Shown in pieces: positions 1 through 7,798 of a stretch of 43,480 nucleotides of DNA. Position 1 is the stretch's first letter. Every line of letters starts with the position of its first letter. Below the pieces are notes generated by a model. It saw only the letters and a program-made list of their open reading frames with translations. It was not told the origin of the DNA and ran no database searches. The position numbers were made by a program, and so were the translations under genes. Source of the DNA: Bacteroidales bacterium (GTDB lineage: Bacteria; Bacteroidota; Bacteroidia; Bacteroidales; WCHB1-69); the NCBI GenBank assembly GCA_024400815.1, contig JAKSMD010000007.1, positions 1 to 43,480 of the forward strand, given 5' to 3'.

Positions 1-522
1 TGTTTTCAAAATTGTTGTCCTACAACAGATTTGTCGAACTCGAAAAGGAAGTGCTCTTTGGGCTGGTTCTTCGGTTTCAAGCTCCACCTGATCATAAACG
101 AGAAGGGGGAAGTACTCAACTTCATGTTCACTCCCGGAGACGTTGACGATCGAGAGCCTTTGAAGATGGAGAACTTCGTCGAAGTTATTTATGGCAAACT
201 TGTCGGTGATAAGGGATATATTTCAAAGGACCTGTTCAGTGAGTTGTTTATCAACGGCATACAACTTGTGACAAAGCTGAAGAACAATATGAAGAACTGC
301 CTGATGAGCGTCTCTGACAAAGTACTCCTACGCAAACGGGCCGTCATAGAGACCGTCAACGACGAGTTGAAGAACATTGCGCAAATCGAACATTCCAGAC
401 ATCGCAGCCTCTGCAACTTCATGGTCAATGCGATCGCCGCCATTGCCGCCTACTGCTTCTTCCCCAAGAAACCATCCATATCGGTAGAAGCATTCTCTGA
501 TAATCAGCTGGTTCTCTTTTAG
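1..522 (+). CDS. IS982-family transposase, C-terminal part (cut by window edge)
   Basis: This is the C-terminal part of a DDE transposase that moves an insertion sequence. The frame is open back to base 1, so the N-terminus lies outside the window; the first in-frame TTG is at 31 but is probably not the true start. The stretch GWFFGFKLHLIINEKGE followed by TPGDVDDREPL is typical of the IS982 family. A catalytic Asp is expected in VGDKGYIS and the catalytic Glu in AVIETVNDELK; the first Asp of the triad would be upstream. The residues encoded by about bases 1-30 look unlike the family, while another frame there begins VFK, as expected before this region. A small frameshift near the edge is therefore possible and the copy may be inactive. 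The right end of the element should lie shortly after the stop, but I could not identify its terminal repeat. Confidence 0.85.
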   Translation, partial: CFQNCCPTTDLSNSKRKCSLGWFFGFKLHLIINEKGEVLNFMFTPGDVDDREPLKMENFVEVIYGKLVGDKGYISKDLFSELFINGIQLVTKLKNNMKNCLMSVSDKVLLRKRAVIETVNDELKNIAQIEHSRHRSLCNFMVNAIAAIAAYCFFPKKPSISVEAFSDNQLVLF

Positions 523-560
523 TTGCTTATATCGAACTCACGTAAGTTTAAGGTGTTGTG

Positions 561-595
561 ACTGAAAAGCTAAAAGCCAATAGCGAAAAGCTAAT
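561..595 (-). repeat. Degenerate heptamer array after the Nudix gene
   Basis: Five consecutive seven-base units can be read on the plus strand: ACTGAAA, AGCTAAA, AGCCAAT, AGCGAAA, AGCTAAT. The array ends two bases before the stop codon of the minus-strand Nudix gene, so it would form the start of that gene's 3' untranslated region. Similar arrays follow two other genes in the window. Confidence 0.6.
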
Positions 596-597
596 GA

Positions 598-1065
598 CTA
601 CCGAATTTCCTCCCACAGCCATTCTAACGACGCGTAAGATGCTTTCATCTTTTCATCAACATCTGCACGCGGAATCCAGACGGCTTGGGTGATGTCCTCA
701 ATCGTCTGAGGTGTTAAAGATTGACTTAGGGCATTCATCTTGTACCAATGGGTCTCTTTCAGAATCGGTTCGCCGTACAACTCGTAGGTGTGGAAAGTGC
801 TGGGCAAGGTCTTGCCCAAGGTGATGTCTCGGAGTCCTGTTTCTTCTTCCACTTCGCGAATGGCGGCCTCGTCGTATTGTTCGCCGGCTTCGACTTTGCC
901 TTTAGGAAAATCCCATTTTTCCAATCTGTAAATCATTAGTATTTCATCGTTTTCATTGGAAACGATGCCGCCGGCGGCGTGGATGATGCGGTAGTCTTTG
1001 GCAAAATTGTCGAATTCCTCTTGGGAGTTGATTTCGACGGGAAGGTTGTTTTTGAAGATGATCAT
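598..1065 (-). CDS. Nudix hydrolase
   Basis: A 155-residue cytoplasmic Nudix pyrophosphohydrolase, which would cleave a nucleoside diphosphate linked to another group; the substrate cannot be told from sequence. The Nudix box G-x5-E-x7-R-E-x-x-E-E-x-G runs from Gly56 to Leu78 (GKVEAGEQYDEAAIREVEEE then TGL) and is complete. The frame stays open to 1455, but the start at 1065 is preferred for two reasons. The upstream part is low-complexity sequence lying in a repeat region, and a TATTTTTG promoter box on the minus strand (1104-1111) sits between it and this ATG. The gene is monocistronic in appearance, with the transposase remnant downstream on the opposite strand and a long noncoding stretch upstream. 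The short N-terminal region before the box is shared by Bacteroidota Nudix proteins of this size. Confidence 0.9.
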   Translation of the reverse strand: MIIFKNNLPVEINSQEEFDNFAKDYRIIHAAGGIVSNENDEILMIYRLEKWDFPKGKVEAGEQYDEAAIREVEEETGLRDITLGKTLPSTFHTYELYGEPILKETHWYKMNALSQSLTPQTIEDITQAVWIPRADVDEKMKASYASLEWLWEEIR

Positions 1066-1103
1066 AAGGATGAAATTCAATTTGAAATTTTTGATTTTGG
1101 CTG

Positions 1104-1111
1104 CAAAAATA
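1104..1111 (-). promoter_or_regulatory. TAnnTTTG promoter box for the Nudix gene
   Basis: TATTTTTG on the minus strand matches the Bacteroidota -7 consensus TAnnTTTG. It lies 39 bases upstream of the ATG at 1065 and supports the short form of the protein. No clear -33 TTG was assigned. Confidence 0.6.
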
Positions 1112-1375
1112 CTGAAAAAATCGCTGCATGTTTTCGGGAAAATAGTTGTTGGCTCAAGTTGTAGGAATGGACATATATACCTGTTGACCCGTAAAAAAGA
1201 GAGCGTCACGGCGCAGCCGTACCTTGAGCAACCCCAGAGGGGTTGAATCTCTGTAACCCCAGATAAGCCCAGAATGTAATGAAGGGAGCAATTTGGGAAG
1301 GAATGGCAAAGTGCGGAGGTGGCGGCGCGGGATGGTCTGCACCGAAGGAAACACCTGCTGTCGCCGCCTATAGGG

Positions 1376-1525
1376 GAAGCAAATCCATGTAAATCTGAAA
1401 CGAATAGGGCCGGTGGGCTATGCGATAGGGGACCGCGGCAGCGATTGGAGCCCATTTACTTGCGTGCGGGCGGGAGGACGGGTGTGTTTTATATGGAAGC
1501 AAATCTTTGCAAATCGGAAGTGAAT
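1376..1525 (+). repeat. Direct repeat pair spaced exactly 120 bases
   Basis: GAAGCAAATC begins at 1376 and again at 1496. Similarity continues for about 30 bases in each copy, with the pattern AAATC then GAA then GAAT at the same offsets. The second copy lies inside dispersed repeat copy A, the first just outside it. Confidence 0.5.
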
Positions 1526-1652
1526 TTGCGTCTTGCGGCGCATGGTGGGTGGGCAGCAAGTTAGGGCAAAAAGCGCGACGGCACTGCGTTGGGAAGTGCG
1601 TGGTGGTGCCGGGCCGCCCAAATCATAATAAAAACAAAATGAATCGGGACAA
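1422..1652 (-). repeat. Dispersed GC-rich intergenic repeat, copy A
   Basis: This stretch matches the reverse complement of 10689-10920 over its whole length, about four bases in five by eye. Shared exact words include TGCCGGGCCGCCCAAATCA and AAAGCGCGACGGCAC. It ends in AATCGGGACAA on the plus strand, the mirror of the start of copy B. Read from the neighbouring T9SS cargo gene (stop at 1763), the element has the same orientation as copy B has relative to the other T9SS cargo gene. No reading frame is preserved between copies. Confidence 0.8.
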
Positions 1653-1658
1653 TAGCAA

Positions 1659-1693
1659 AATTGACAATTGATAATTTATAATTGAGAATTAAG
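1659..1693 (+). repeat. AATT-rich heptamer array
   Basis: Five seven-base units in register: AATTGAC, AATTGAT, AATTTAT, AATTGAG, AATTAAG. On the opposite strand the array resembles the one at 11819-11846. It lies between the AGC-type heptamers after the T9SS gene and repeat copy A. Confidence 0.6.
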
Positions 1694-1717
1694 GAGACAA
1701 CCCAGAGTCATTGGTCA

Positions 1718-1759
1718 AAGTGAGAAGTGAGCGCTAATGGCTAAAAGCAAGCGGCCAAA
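1718..1759 (-). repeat. Heptamer array directly after the FG-GAP gene
   Basis: Seven-base units on the plus strand are AAGTGAG, AAGTGAG, CGCTAAT, GGCTAAA, AGCAAGC, GGCCAAA. The array ends just before the stop codon (1763-1765) of the minus-strand FG-GAP gene, so it starts its 3' untranslated region. Confidence 0.55.
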
Positions 1760-1762
1760 GGC

Positions 1763-3958
1763 TTATAACTTCACCACTTTTTTACGAATGCAATGGTTGA
1801 TTTCCACAAGGTAGATGCCGGACGGCAAGGTGCTTAAATCTAAAATGTTCTGGTTGGTGTGGAGGAGTGTCTTGCCGGAAATATCAATGAGGCGAACTTC
1901 GTTTATGGTGAATTCTTCGCTATGGATTTTCAAGATGGCATTGGTCGGGTTGGGATATAAATTTATATCTGCTTTAGCATGTTCCTCGATACCGATGCCG
2001 TTGAAATGCGGGAAGCGTCCTTTGTAGAAGGTCACGCCGCCGGCATATTGCCCGATGATAAGGTCAGGATAGTGGTCTCCGTTGAGGTCGGCGATGGCTG
2101 GCGCTGTACGTTTGCCGTCCCACAGCCACTCTTCGCAGTGGTCGCTGCAGAGGGAGTCTCTGGCTACGTAGAGGTAACTGCCAAAGTGGGGCTGTAATGG
2201 AACGCTGTCGATTTCGTGGTAATAGTAAAGATAACCTTGCTCGCTGCCACAAACCATGGTTGTGCCGTGGATGGTGTCGCGATGGAAGCAGGGCACGCTG
2301 TATCCGAAATAGGAATCGTAGTGGTTGCAAACATCGATTCCACCTAAGCTGTCGGTGATGTGCGTGAACATAGGTGCTCCAGCGTTGCCATTGTGGTGGT
2401 AGTAGCTTACCAGTCCGCGCCGATTGCCGATGAGGAGGTCCTCGTGGCCGTCGTCGTCCAAGTCGAAATACTGCGGCGTGCTATAGTCGCCCACGTCTAT
2501 TTGCTGGAAGTGCTCAACGATGCCGCCTTCACCGTTTTGTATTCGCTGATGCGGAATGAGCATTAGGGTGCCGTCCTTTTGTCCGCAAAGCATGTCGGTG
2601 AGCCCGTCACCGTCAAAGTCCCCGAAAGTAGGGTGGAGGGCTTGGTAGTTGAGCGCTTTGAGATGTCCAAAGTCCCGGTCGCGCAATTCGAAAGAAGGCT
2701 CGGTGGAGGTTCCTACATTTTTATAATATTGTATGGATGAGGAGAAGTGGGAGGTGAGAAACCCGTTGACGACTTGCACGCTGTCGAAACTGCCGTAGTT
2801 GGATAGGAAAAGGTCGAGCAGTCCGTCGTGATTCCAATCGTAGAGGACAGGGTGACAGCCGCTGCCCACATCGATCATCTCTTCTTGCAGAAATGCGGTG
2901 TTGGTGAGCACATATTGCTGCAAGTCTGGCTGGTAGTCATAGCGCCAGACACTGTTGAGGTCCTGCGACTTTGTCAGTGACGGGTCGGAGGGCGACGCCA
3001 ATAAGGAGGGCTCGTTTTGTCCCGGCAGCATGACGAGGGATGGTGCTGGCATGGAGTACAGCTGGATAGGCGCGTGAGTGGGGTAGGCGGTGTCTTGGGC
3101 GGTCATGCGTGCCTCAGAGAGTGTGCCGGTGTTGTGCAACAAGATGAGATTTGGTGAATCAACGTCCCCGAGGAGCAGGTCCGGCAGACCGTTGTGGTCA
3201 AAGTCGTGCAGCAGCATGGAGGACCCGGTATGGCGCGTGTGCTCATCATCGTCGGCGGTTTTGCTGTCGCAATCGGAGAACAAGGTGATGAGGTTGTTGT
3301 CGGCGGCTTCTTCAAAGTGTCCCCAACATTCGGACTCCAGCCGGAAGTCGAAAGTTTCCGAGTCGTCACTGTAGTTGCGCAGATGGTGTACGTATTTGCC
3401 CAAAACCCAGAAGTTGAGAATGTCCAAGTGCCCGTCGTGGTCGATGTCGTCGATGACGAGGTAGTCGTCAGGCGATGCGTAGATGTTGACATAGCCGTTG
3501 TAGTAGTAGGCCTGCAACTGGGTGGTGATGCCTTGGAATTGAGGGCGTGATGTGCCGATGTTTTTATAGACGGTGATGCCTGCCAGACCGTATGTGAAGA
3601 TGTCAGGTTTACCGTCGTTGTTGTAGTCTTTTAGGATGACCCAGTCGTGCAACTCAGGAAAGCAGCTTATATATTCCGGTTCGTAGATGTAGTGGTCGCC
3701 GCGACGCAGGAAGGTCAATATGCGATTGCCGTGTTTTTCAAAAGCGAAGAGATCGTTGACGCCATCGCCGTCTAAGTCTATTTCTGAAAAATGTGCGGAG
3801 TTAAGACCTCCGGTCCAGGGCATGTCTATGCGGTTGCTGTCCATAGTGACGGGTATGGATTGCGAGCGGAAGAAGCTGTAATCGTCGTGGAAATCTTGTG
3901 CAAAAGATGCTAAGCAACTACATAGGATGATAATCAAAAAGCAAATTCTAACTTTCAT
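1763..3958 (-). CDS. FG-GAP/VCBS repeat protein with T9SS type A sorting domain
   Basis: A 731-residue exported protein, probably displayed on or released from the cell surface by the type IX secretion system. It starts with a signal peptide (MKVRICFLIIILCSCLASFA, then Q). At least eight calcium-binding-like repeats of the form D-x-D/N-x-D-G-x-x-D follow, for example DLDGDGVNDLF, DYNNDGKPDIF, DIDHDGHLDIL, DFDHNGLPDLL, DWNHDGLLDLF, DFDGDGLTDML, DLDDDGHEDLL and DLNGDHYPDLI. Such FG-GAP repeats usually fold into an integrin-like beta-propeller. The last 75 residues form a sorting domain, with the motif INLYPNPTNAILKI near its start and a basic end (RKKVVKL). The ligand is unknown. It lies 56 bases downstream of the M23 peptidase gene and is probably transcribed with it. 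Repeat and heptamer sequences follow its stop. Confidence 0.9.
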   Translation of the reverse strand: MKVRICFLIIILCSCLASFAQDFHDDYSFFRSQSIPVTMDSNRIDMPWTGGLNSAHFSEIDLDGDGVNDLFAFEKHGNRILTFLRRGDHYIYEPEYISCFPELHDWVILKDYNNDGKPDIFTYGLAGITVYKNIGTSRPQFQGITTQLQAYYYNGYVNIYASPDDYLVIDDIDHDGHLDILNFWVLGKYVHHLRNYSDDSETFDFRLESECWGHFEEAADNNLITLFSDCDSKTADDDEHTRHTGSSMLLHDFDHNGLPDLLLGDVDSPNLILLHNTGTLSEARMTAQDTAYPTHAPIQLYSMPAPSLVMLPGQNEPSLLASPSDPSLTKSQDLNSVWRYDYQPDLQQYVLTNTAFLQEEMIDVGSGCHPVLYDWNHDGLLDLFLSNYGSFDSVQVVNGFLTSHFSSSIQYYKNVGTSTEPSFELRDRDFGHLKALNYQALHPTFGDFDGDGLTDMLCGQKDGTLMLIPHQRIQNGEGGIVEHFQQIDVGDYSTPQYFDLDDDGHEDLLIGNRRGLVSYYHHNGNAGAPMFTHITDSLGGIDVCNHYDSYFGYSVPCFHRDTIHGTTMVCGSEQGYLYYYHEIDSVPLQPHFGSYLYVARDSLCSDHCEEWLWDGKRTAPAIADLNGDHYPDLIIGQYAGGVTFYKGRFPHFNGIGIEEHAKADINLYPNPTNAILKIHSEEFTINEVRLIDISGKTLLHTNQNILDLSTLPSGIYLVEINHCIRKKVVKL

Positions 3959-4014
3959 TCAGTTGTTGCGATTTAGGACCATCAGATGAAAATCCGATAG
4001 GGTGGGGTGCGTAA

Positions 4015-4977
4015 TTATTTTACGCGCAGACGTTGGCCGTCGCGGATAAAGTCGCTTCTCAGATGGTTGAGTTTTTTGATTTTGGAAACGGTCGTGTGGT
4101 ATTTTTGAGCAATTCGTCCGAGGTTGTCACCCTTGCGTACTTTGTAATAGACAGCAGCAGGTTTTGGCTTGGGGGCAGGTTGTGCTTGCTGTTGGAGTTG
4201 TTCGGGGGTGGGGTTCGGAGTGGAGACGCTGTAGCCAGCGACATACATAGTGTCGAATTTAAGTTGGAAGTTGTCGAAATCGACCAAGCGGTTCGGGTTG
4301 AGGTCCATGCCGAGGTAACGGATTTCGAAGTGGAGGTGGGAACCGTAGGAACGTCCGGTGTTGCCGCCGAGTCCGATGATGTCGCCTGCCTTCACGATTT
4401 GTCCAGGATTGACGAGACGGCGGGAAAGGTGGGCGTAGTAAGTCTCTAAACCATTATTGTGGCGGATGACGACGAGATTGCCGTAGCCACCTGTGTTGTT
4501 GCCTTTGGAGATGCGTACGATGCCGTCCCAAGCGGCTGCCACAGGGGTGCCGGTTGGATAGCCGAGGTCAACGCCGCGGTGCATTCTCCTGCCACGCCAG
4601 CCGTAGTCAGAGGTCTTCTTGAAGTTGGCCGGATGGTGATACCCTTCCAAAGAGATGGTGTCGCGCGGAGCAGAACCCTGATGGCGGTAGTGAATGGTGA
4701 TGATGTCAAAATTCTGATAGAGATTGTAGCCGGGCATCCAGTTGAAATAGGTGAAAAGCATGCCATTTCCATGATCGACATTGTCGAACAGCTCTTCATC
4801 TTCTTCAATGTTCATCAAGTTGCCTAAAGAATCCACGGGAATCTCGGAATCTACATGGGCGGTGTCATTGATGACGTGGAATTGGATATGGTTCTCTTGC
4901 GCAAAAGCAAAATTATTAAATATTGAAAGCAGTGCGATGAAAAGCACTACCTGTATGGTGTTGCGAAATTTGGTCAT
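4015..4977 (-). CDS. M23 peptidoglycan endopeptidase with LysM domain
   Basis: A 320-residue exported zinc peptidase expected to cut peptide cross-links of peptidoglycan in the periplasm. It has a signal peptide (residues 1-26, ending FAFA before Q). The M23 (LytM-like) domain at about 120-230 has all metal and catalytic positions: His133 and Asp137 in HRGVDLG, His183 in YYAHLS, and His214/His216 in GSHLHFEIR. A proline- and glutamine-rich linker (about 253-275) leads to a C-terminal LysM domain (277-320, YYKVRKGDNLGRIAQKYHTT) that would bind the glycan. With an intact active site this is probably a true enzyme rather than an activator such as EnvC. It follows a small lipoprotein gene by 13 bases and precedes the FG-GAP gene, so the three form a likely operon from the promoter near 5250. 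Confidence 0.93.
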   Translation of the reverse strand: MTKFRNTIQVVLFIALLSIFNNFAFAQENHIQFHVINDTAHVDSEIPVDSLGNLMNIEEDEELFDNVDHGNGMLFTYFNWMPGYNLYQNFDIITIHYRHQGSAPRDTISLEGYHHPANFKKTSDYGWRGRRMHRGVDLGYPTGTPVAAAWDGIVRISKGNNTGGYGNLVVIRHNNGLETYYAHLSRRLVNPGQIVKAGDIIGLGGNTGRSYGSHLHFEIRYLGMDLNPNRLVDFDNFQLKFDTMYVAGYSVSTPNPTPEQLQQQAQPAPKPKPAAVYYKVRKGDNLGRIAQKYHTTVSKIKKLNHLRSDFIRDGQRLRVK

Positions 4978-4990
4978 AAAAGGATTCGAA

Positions 4991-5209
4991 TTACGGATTA
5001 TGTCTCTTACGCAGAGATCTCTTTTTAATGTAGTAAGTAGTGGTTCGGGAGGTGGTTGAGTTCCAACGAGCTTGTTTTGTCTTCTTCTTGGAATAAGAAA
5101 CTGGCCTTTTGGTTGTTTTGCTGGATGTGCCGCATGAAGAGAATGAACAAATCATAATTGCGCTGAGCAAAAGAACCGCTAAAGTCGTAAATTTGAATTT
5201 CTTATTCAT
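4991..5209 (-). CDS. Small basic lipoprotein, unknown function
   Basis: I do not recognise the family. The 72-residue product has an N-terminal hydrophobic segment (LAVLLLSAIMICSF) followed by SFSSC, a plausible lipobox whose Cys would be lipidated. The mature part of about 46 residues is rich in Lys, Arg, Ser and Thr (for example KKKTKQARWN and IKKRSLRKRHNP) and is probably disordered and strongly positive. It is the first gene of a likely operon, 13 bases ahead of the M23/LysM peptidase. A TATCTTTG box on the minus strand at 5248-5255 lies 39 bases upstream of its ATG. Proximity suggests a cell-wall role, such as holding to peptidoglycan or teichoic-like polyanions or helping the peptidase, but this is only inference from position and charge. 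Confidence 0.75.
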   Translation of the reverse strand: MNKKFKFTTLAVLLLSAIMICSFSSCGTSSKTTKRPVSYSKKKTKQARWNSTTSRTTTYYIKKRSLRKRHNP

Positions 5210-5247
5210 TGTTGCAAAATTTTGTCAATGATTTTTTTTAGAGGCGG

Positions 5248-5255
5248 CAAAGATA
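5248..5255 (-). promoter_or_regulatory. TAnnTTTG box for lipoprotein-M23-FG-GAP genes
   Basis: TATCTTTG on the minus strand, 39 bases before the lipoprotein ATG at 5209. It is divergent from the recQ box about 50 bases away, so the two promoters share a short control region. Confidence 0.65.
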
Positions 5256-5297
5256 CAATTTTTGATTGACATGACCAAGCGTTTTAACGTTTTTTTG

Positions 5298-5305
5298 TAT
5301 TTTTG
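5298..5305 (+). promoter_or_regulatory. TAnnTTTG box for recQ, very close to the start codon
   Basis: TATTTTTG ends only five bases before the GTG at 5311 and eleven before the ATG at 5317. With the usual spacing from this box the transcript would begin at about the start codon, giving a leaderless or nearly leaderless mRNA. Confidence 0.6.
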
Positions 5306-5310
5306 CAACC

Positions 5311-7218
5311 GTGAAAATGAGAAACGAACGGTCATCGGAGATTCACCGCATCCTTAAAAAATACTGGGGGTACGATGGTTTCAGACCCCTGCAGGAGGAC
5401 ATTATTTTGTCGGTGCTGGAGGGGCGTGACACATTGGCGTTGCTGCCCACGGGCGGCGGCAAGTCCATCTGCTTTCAGGTCCCCGCCTTGGCATTGGGTG
5501 GACTCTGCATCGTGGTTTCTCCGCTGATCGCGCTTATGAAAGACCAGGTGATGCACCTGAAGGAGCGCGGCATCAAAGCAACGGCGCTCTATTCCGGCAT
5601 GAGTCATGACGACATTCTCGGTGCTATCCAAAATGTGATTTTCGATCCCGACTACCGATTCCTCTATGTGTCGCCCGAACGTTTGCAGACGGCGTCTTTC
5701 AAGATGAATCTGTCTAAGATGCCAGTGACGATGATTGCTGTTGATGAGGCCCACTGTATCTCACAATGGGGATATGACTTCCGCCCGCCGTATCTCGAGA
5801 TTGCCAATATTCGCAAACTGTTTCCCAAAGCGCCCGTGCTGGCGCTTACCGCTACGGCTACGCCTGAAGTGGTGGTCGATATCCAACACCGACTTGACTT
5901 TATAACGGAAAATGTGTTCCAGAAAAGTTTCAAGAGGGACAATCTGACCTATTTTGTGGTCAAGGAAGAGGATAAGAACGGCCGCATGCTTCGTATTATG
6001 CAACGCTACCCGGGCACGGGCATCGTATATGTGCGTAATCGCCGCAAAACCGCTGAAGTGGCGGAGTTCCTGTCCCGGAATGGCATTCCAGCCGATTTCT
6101 ATCACGCAGGACTGGATACCCGCACGCGGGATAAAAAACAGGACGACTGGATGAAGGGTAGAATCCGCGTGATTGTCGCCACCAATGCCTTTGGCATGGG
6201 TATCGACAAGCCCGATGTCCGTTTTGTCGTGCATATCGATTTGCCCGACACCCTGGAGGGCTATTTCCAAGAGGCAGGTCGTGGCGGCCGCGATGAGAAA
6301 GCCGCCGTGGCGATTCTGCTATATGACTCATATGACCTCCGCCAACTCAAACGCAATTGGACGCTCTCCTTCCCGCCGATAGAGAAAATACGGGAGGCCT
6401 ATGAACAACTGTGTCAACATTATAGAATTCCGATGGGCGAAGGGAAGAATACGGTGCATCCGTTTTATCTGCCAGAACATGCGCGAAACTCGCACATGGA
6501 CCCGGTCCAATATTTCAACGCCCTTCAGTTTTTGGAAAAATCGGGTGTGATTGTGCTATCAGAACATCTGCGCGAGCACTCTCAAATCCACTTCAAAATG
6601 CAGGATGCCCCATTGCGTGAATTTGAGAAGGAAAATCCCGATGTTGCGGAATTCGTGCGGACAATTCTGCGCTCCTATGGCGGCGTTTTTTCGCAATATG
6701 TCGATATCGATGAACGTGTGCTAGCAGAGCGCACACAACTGACGGAAGAGGAGGTGTGCACGCAACTCCAAGGCCTGAAAGAACGTGGCGTGATTACCTA
6801 TCAGCCGAAGAGCGAGATTCCGCTGCTGGTGTTTGTCCAAGACAGAATCCCCAAGGAACAGCTCTATTTTAACCCCAAAGATTATGCGGACCGCAAACAG
6901 AAGGCCGAAGAACGCATGCGGTCAGTGGAAAATTATGTCCTTTCGTCCGATACCTGCCGCAGTCGCCTCTTGCTTCGTTACTTTGGTGAAACTGATAGCC
7001 CGGTGTGCGGGCAATGCGACGTCTGCCTGAAACGCAATCGGAAACAATTGGCAGGACAGAACCCAGAATTGGCAGATGCAATCAAAAAACTTTCAAAAGA
7101 ATCGAAGTTGGATAAGAAAACCATCTTCGAAAAATTGTCATCTTCTTATGATGAAGAAGAAATTGCAAATGTAATGCGCTGGTTGATAGATCAAAACGAA
7201 ATTTTTTTAAAAAAGTAG
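5311..7218 (+). CDS. recQ: RecQ-family ATP-dependent DNA helicase
   Basis: A 635-residue 3'-5' DNA helicase acting in recombination and replication repair. The N-terminal RecA-like domain has the Q-motif region (FRPLQEDII), Walker A GGGKS at 48-52, the DEAH box at 145-148 with the RecQ-specific aromatic loop after it (CISQWGYDFRP), and LTATAT. The second domain has ATNAFGMGIDKPDVR and the arginine-finger motif QEAGRGGRDE. The zinc-binding part of the RQC region has Cys549, Cys566, Cys569 and Cys572. After a winged-helix-like tail the protein stops; no HRDC domain is evident, so this is the shorter RecQ form. GTG at 5311 or ATG at 5317 are both possible starts: a promoter box ends at 5305. It is divergent from the small lipoprotein gene and appears monocistronic. 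Confidence 0.95.
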   Translation: MKMRNERSSEIHRILKKYWGYDGFRPLQEDIILSVLEGRDTLALLPTGGGKSICFQVPALALGGLCIVVSPLIALMKDQVMHLKERGIKATALYSGMSHDDILGAIQNVIFDPDYRFLYVSPERLQTASFKMNLSKMPVTMIAVDEAHCISQWGYDFRPPYLEIANIRKLFPKAPVLALTATATPEVVVDIQHRLDFITENVFQKSFKRDNLTYFVVKEEDKNGRMLRIMQRYPGTGIVYVRNRRKTAEVAEFLSRNGIPADFYHAGLDTRTRDKKQDDWMKGRIRVIVATNAFGMGIDKPDVRFVVHIDLPDTLEGYFQEAGRGGRDEKAAVAILLYDSYDLRQLKRNWTLSFPPIEKIREAYEQLCQHYRIPMGEGKNTVHPFYLPEHARNSHMDPVQYFNALQFLEKSGVIVLSEHLREHSQIHFKMQDAPLREFEKENPDVAEFVRTILRSYGGVFSQYVDIDERVLAERTQLTEEEVCTQLQGLKERGVITYQPKSEIPLLVFVQDRIPKEQLYFNPKDYADRKQKAEERMRSVENYVLSSDTCRSRLLLRYFGETDSPVCGQCDVCLKRNRKQLAGQNPELADAIKKLSKESKLDKKTIFEKLSSSYDEEEIANVMRWLIDQNEIFLKK

Positions 7219-7302
7219 CATTCCCTGTAACATTTTTCAAAAAACTTGCGTCCCCCATAAATAGAGGAGGAAAAAAACTTTTTTTTATTATTGAAAAAAT
7301 GT

Positions 7303-7310
7303 TATCTTTG
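7303..7310 (+). promoter_or_regulatory. TAnnTTTG box for the exported unknown and type B T9SS genes
   Basis: TATCTTTG lies 28 bases before the ATG at 7338. It overlaps the longer open frame that begins at 7299, which argues against that upstream start. Confidence 0.65.
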
Positions 7311-7337
7311 CAACTTCATTATAAAATGTATAAGAAT

Positions 7338-7781
7338 ATGAAAAAATTTATCCTATCATTAATGGCAATTTGTTGTGTGGTAGTTGGTTATTCTCAAAAA
7401 AGAACATCCGATTTCGAACTCAACCCAAAAATGTACGAGCAGTTTACGCAGGCAGAAATCAATCAGATGATGCAAACTGACTTTGCGCAGTTGTTCAAGT
7501 TGAACTACAAAATGACCAATTACGCATTGATGACCACGAAACTTCCCGACAGCAATTATCAGATGCTGGGCGGCGTTCAAAAATACGCTAATCCGGGCGT
7601 AGTAACCAATGAAAGTGAAATCGCAAGTACAGGCTTTATCAATCCGTTCCTGTATTCATTGCCACAAGATGCATACAGGGTTAATGTTTTCACCCTCAGC
7701 AATGGTTGTTACATCATGGTGCTGCCTAAAAACACCTACGAGGAGCGTGAGCAAGCACAGTTGAGTCAATACGTTTACTAA
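7338..7781 (+). CDS. Exported protein of unknown function
   Basis: I do not recognise the family. The chosen ATG gives 147 residues with a clear signal peptide (MKKFILSLMAICCVVVGYSQ). The frame opens upstream at 7299, but that part overlaps the promoter box TATCTTTG and would mask the signal peptide. The mature protein has no Cys after the leader, no repeats and no obvious membrane segment. It has an even mix of polar and aromatic residues (many Tyr, Asn, Gln), consistent with a small periplasmic or outer-membrane-associated protein. Its stop codon overlaps the first possible ATG of the next gene (TAATG), so the two are almost certainly cotranscribed and perhaps translationally coupled. A joint role with the large T9SS cargo protein is a reasonable inference. 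Confidence 0.75.
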   Translation: MKKFILSLMAICCVVVGYSQKRTSDFELNPKMYEQFTQAEINQMMQTDFAQLFKLNYKMTNYALMTTKLPDSNYQMLGGVQKYANPGVVTNESEIASTGFINPFLYSLPQDAYRVNVFTLSNGCYIMVLPKNTYEEREQAQLSQYVY

Positions 7782-7798
7782 TGCAAAATTTTACGACA

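Larger units (their letters stand above)
1066..1762. other. Intergenic region of about 700 bp, rich in repeats
   Basis: No convincing gene. It holds the Nudix promoter box (1104-1111), a GC-rich stretch (about 1190-1420), copy A of the dispersed repeat (1422-1652), and two heptamer arrays (1659-1693 and 1718-1759). Short open frames here show no protein family, no signal peptide, and shift frame relative to the second repeat copy. Confidence 0.7.

Noticed and set aside
1066..1455. N-terminal extension of the Nudix protein to 285 residues
   Set aside because: The extra part lies in repeat sequence, is not protein-like, and a promoter box at 1104-1111 lies between it and the ATG at 1065.
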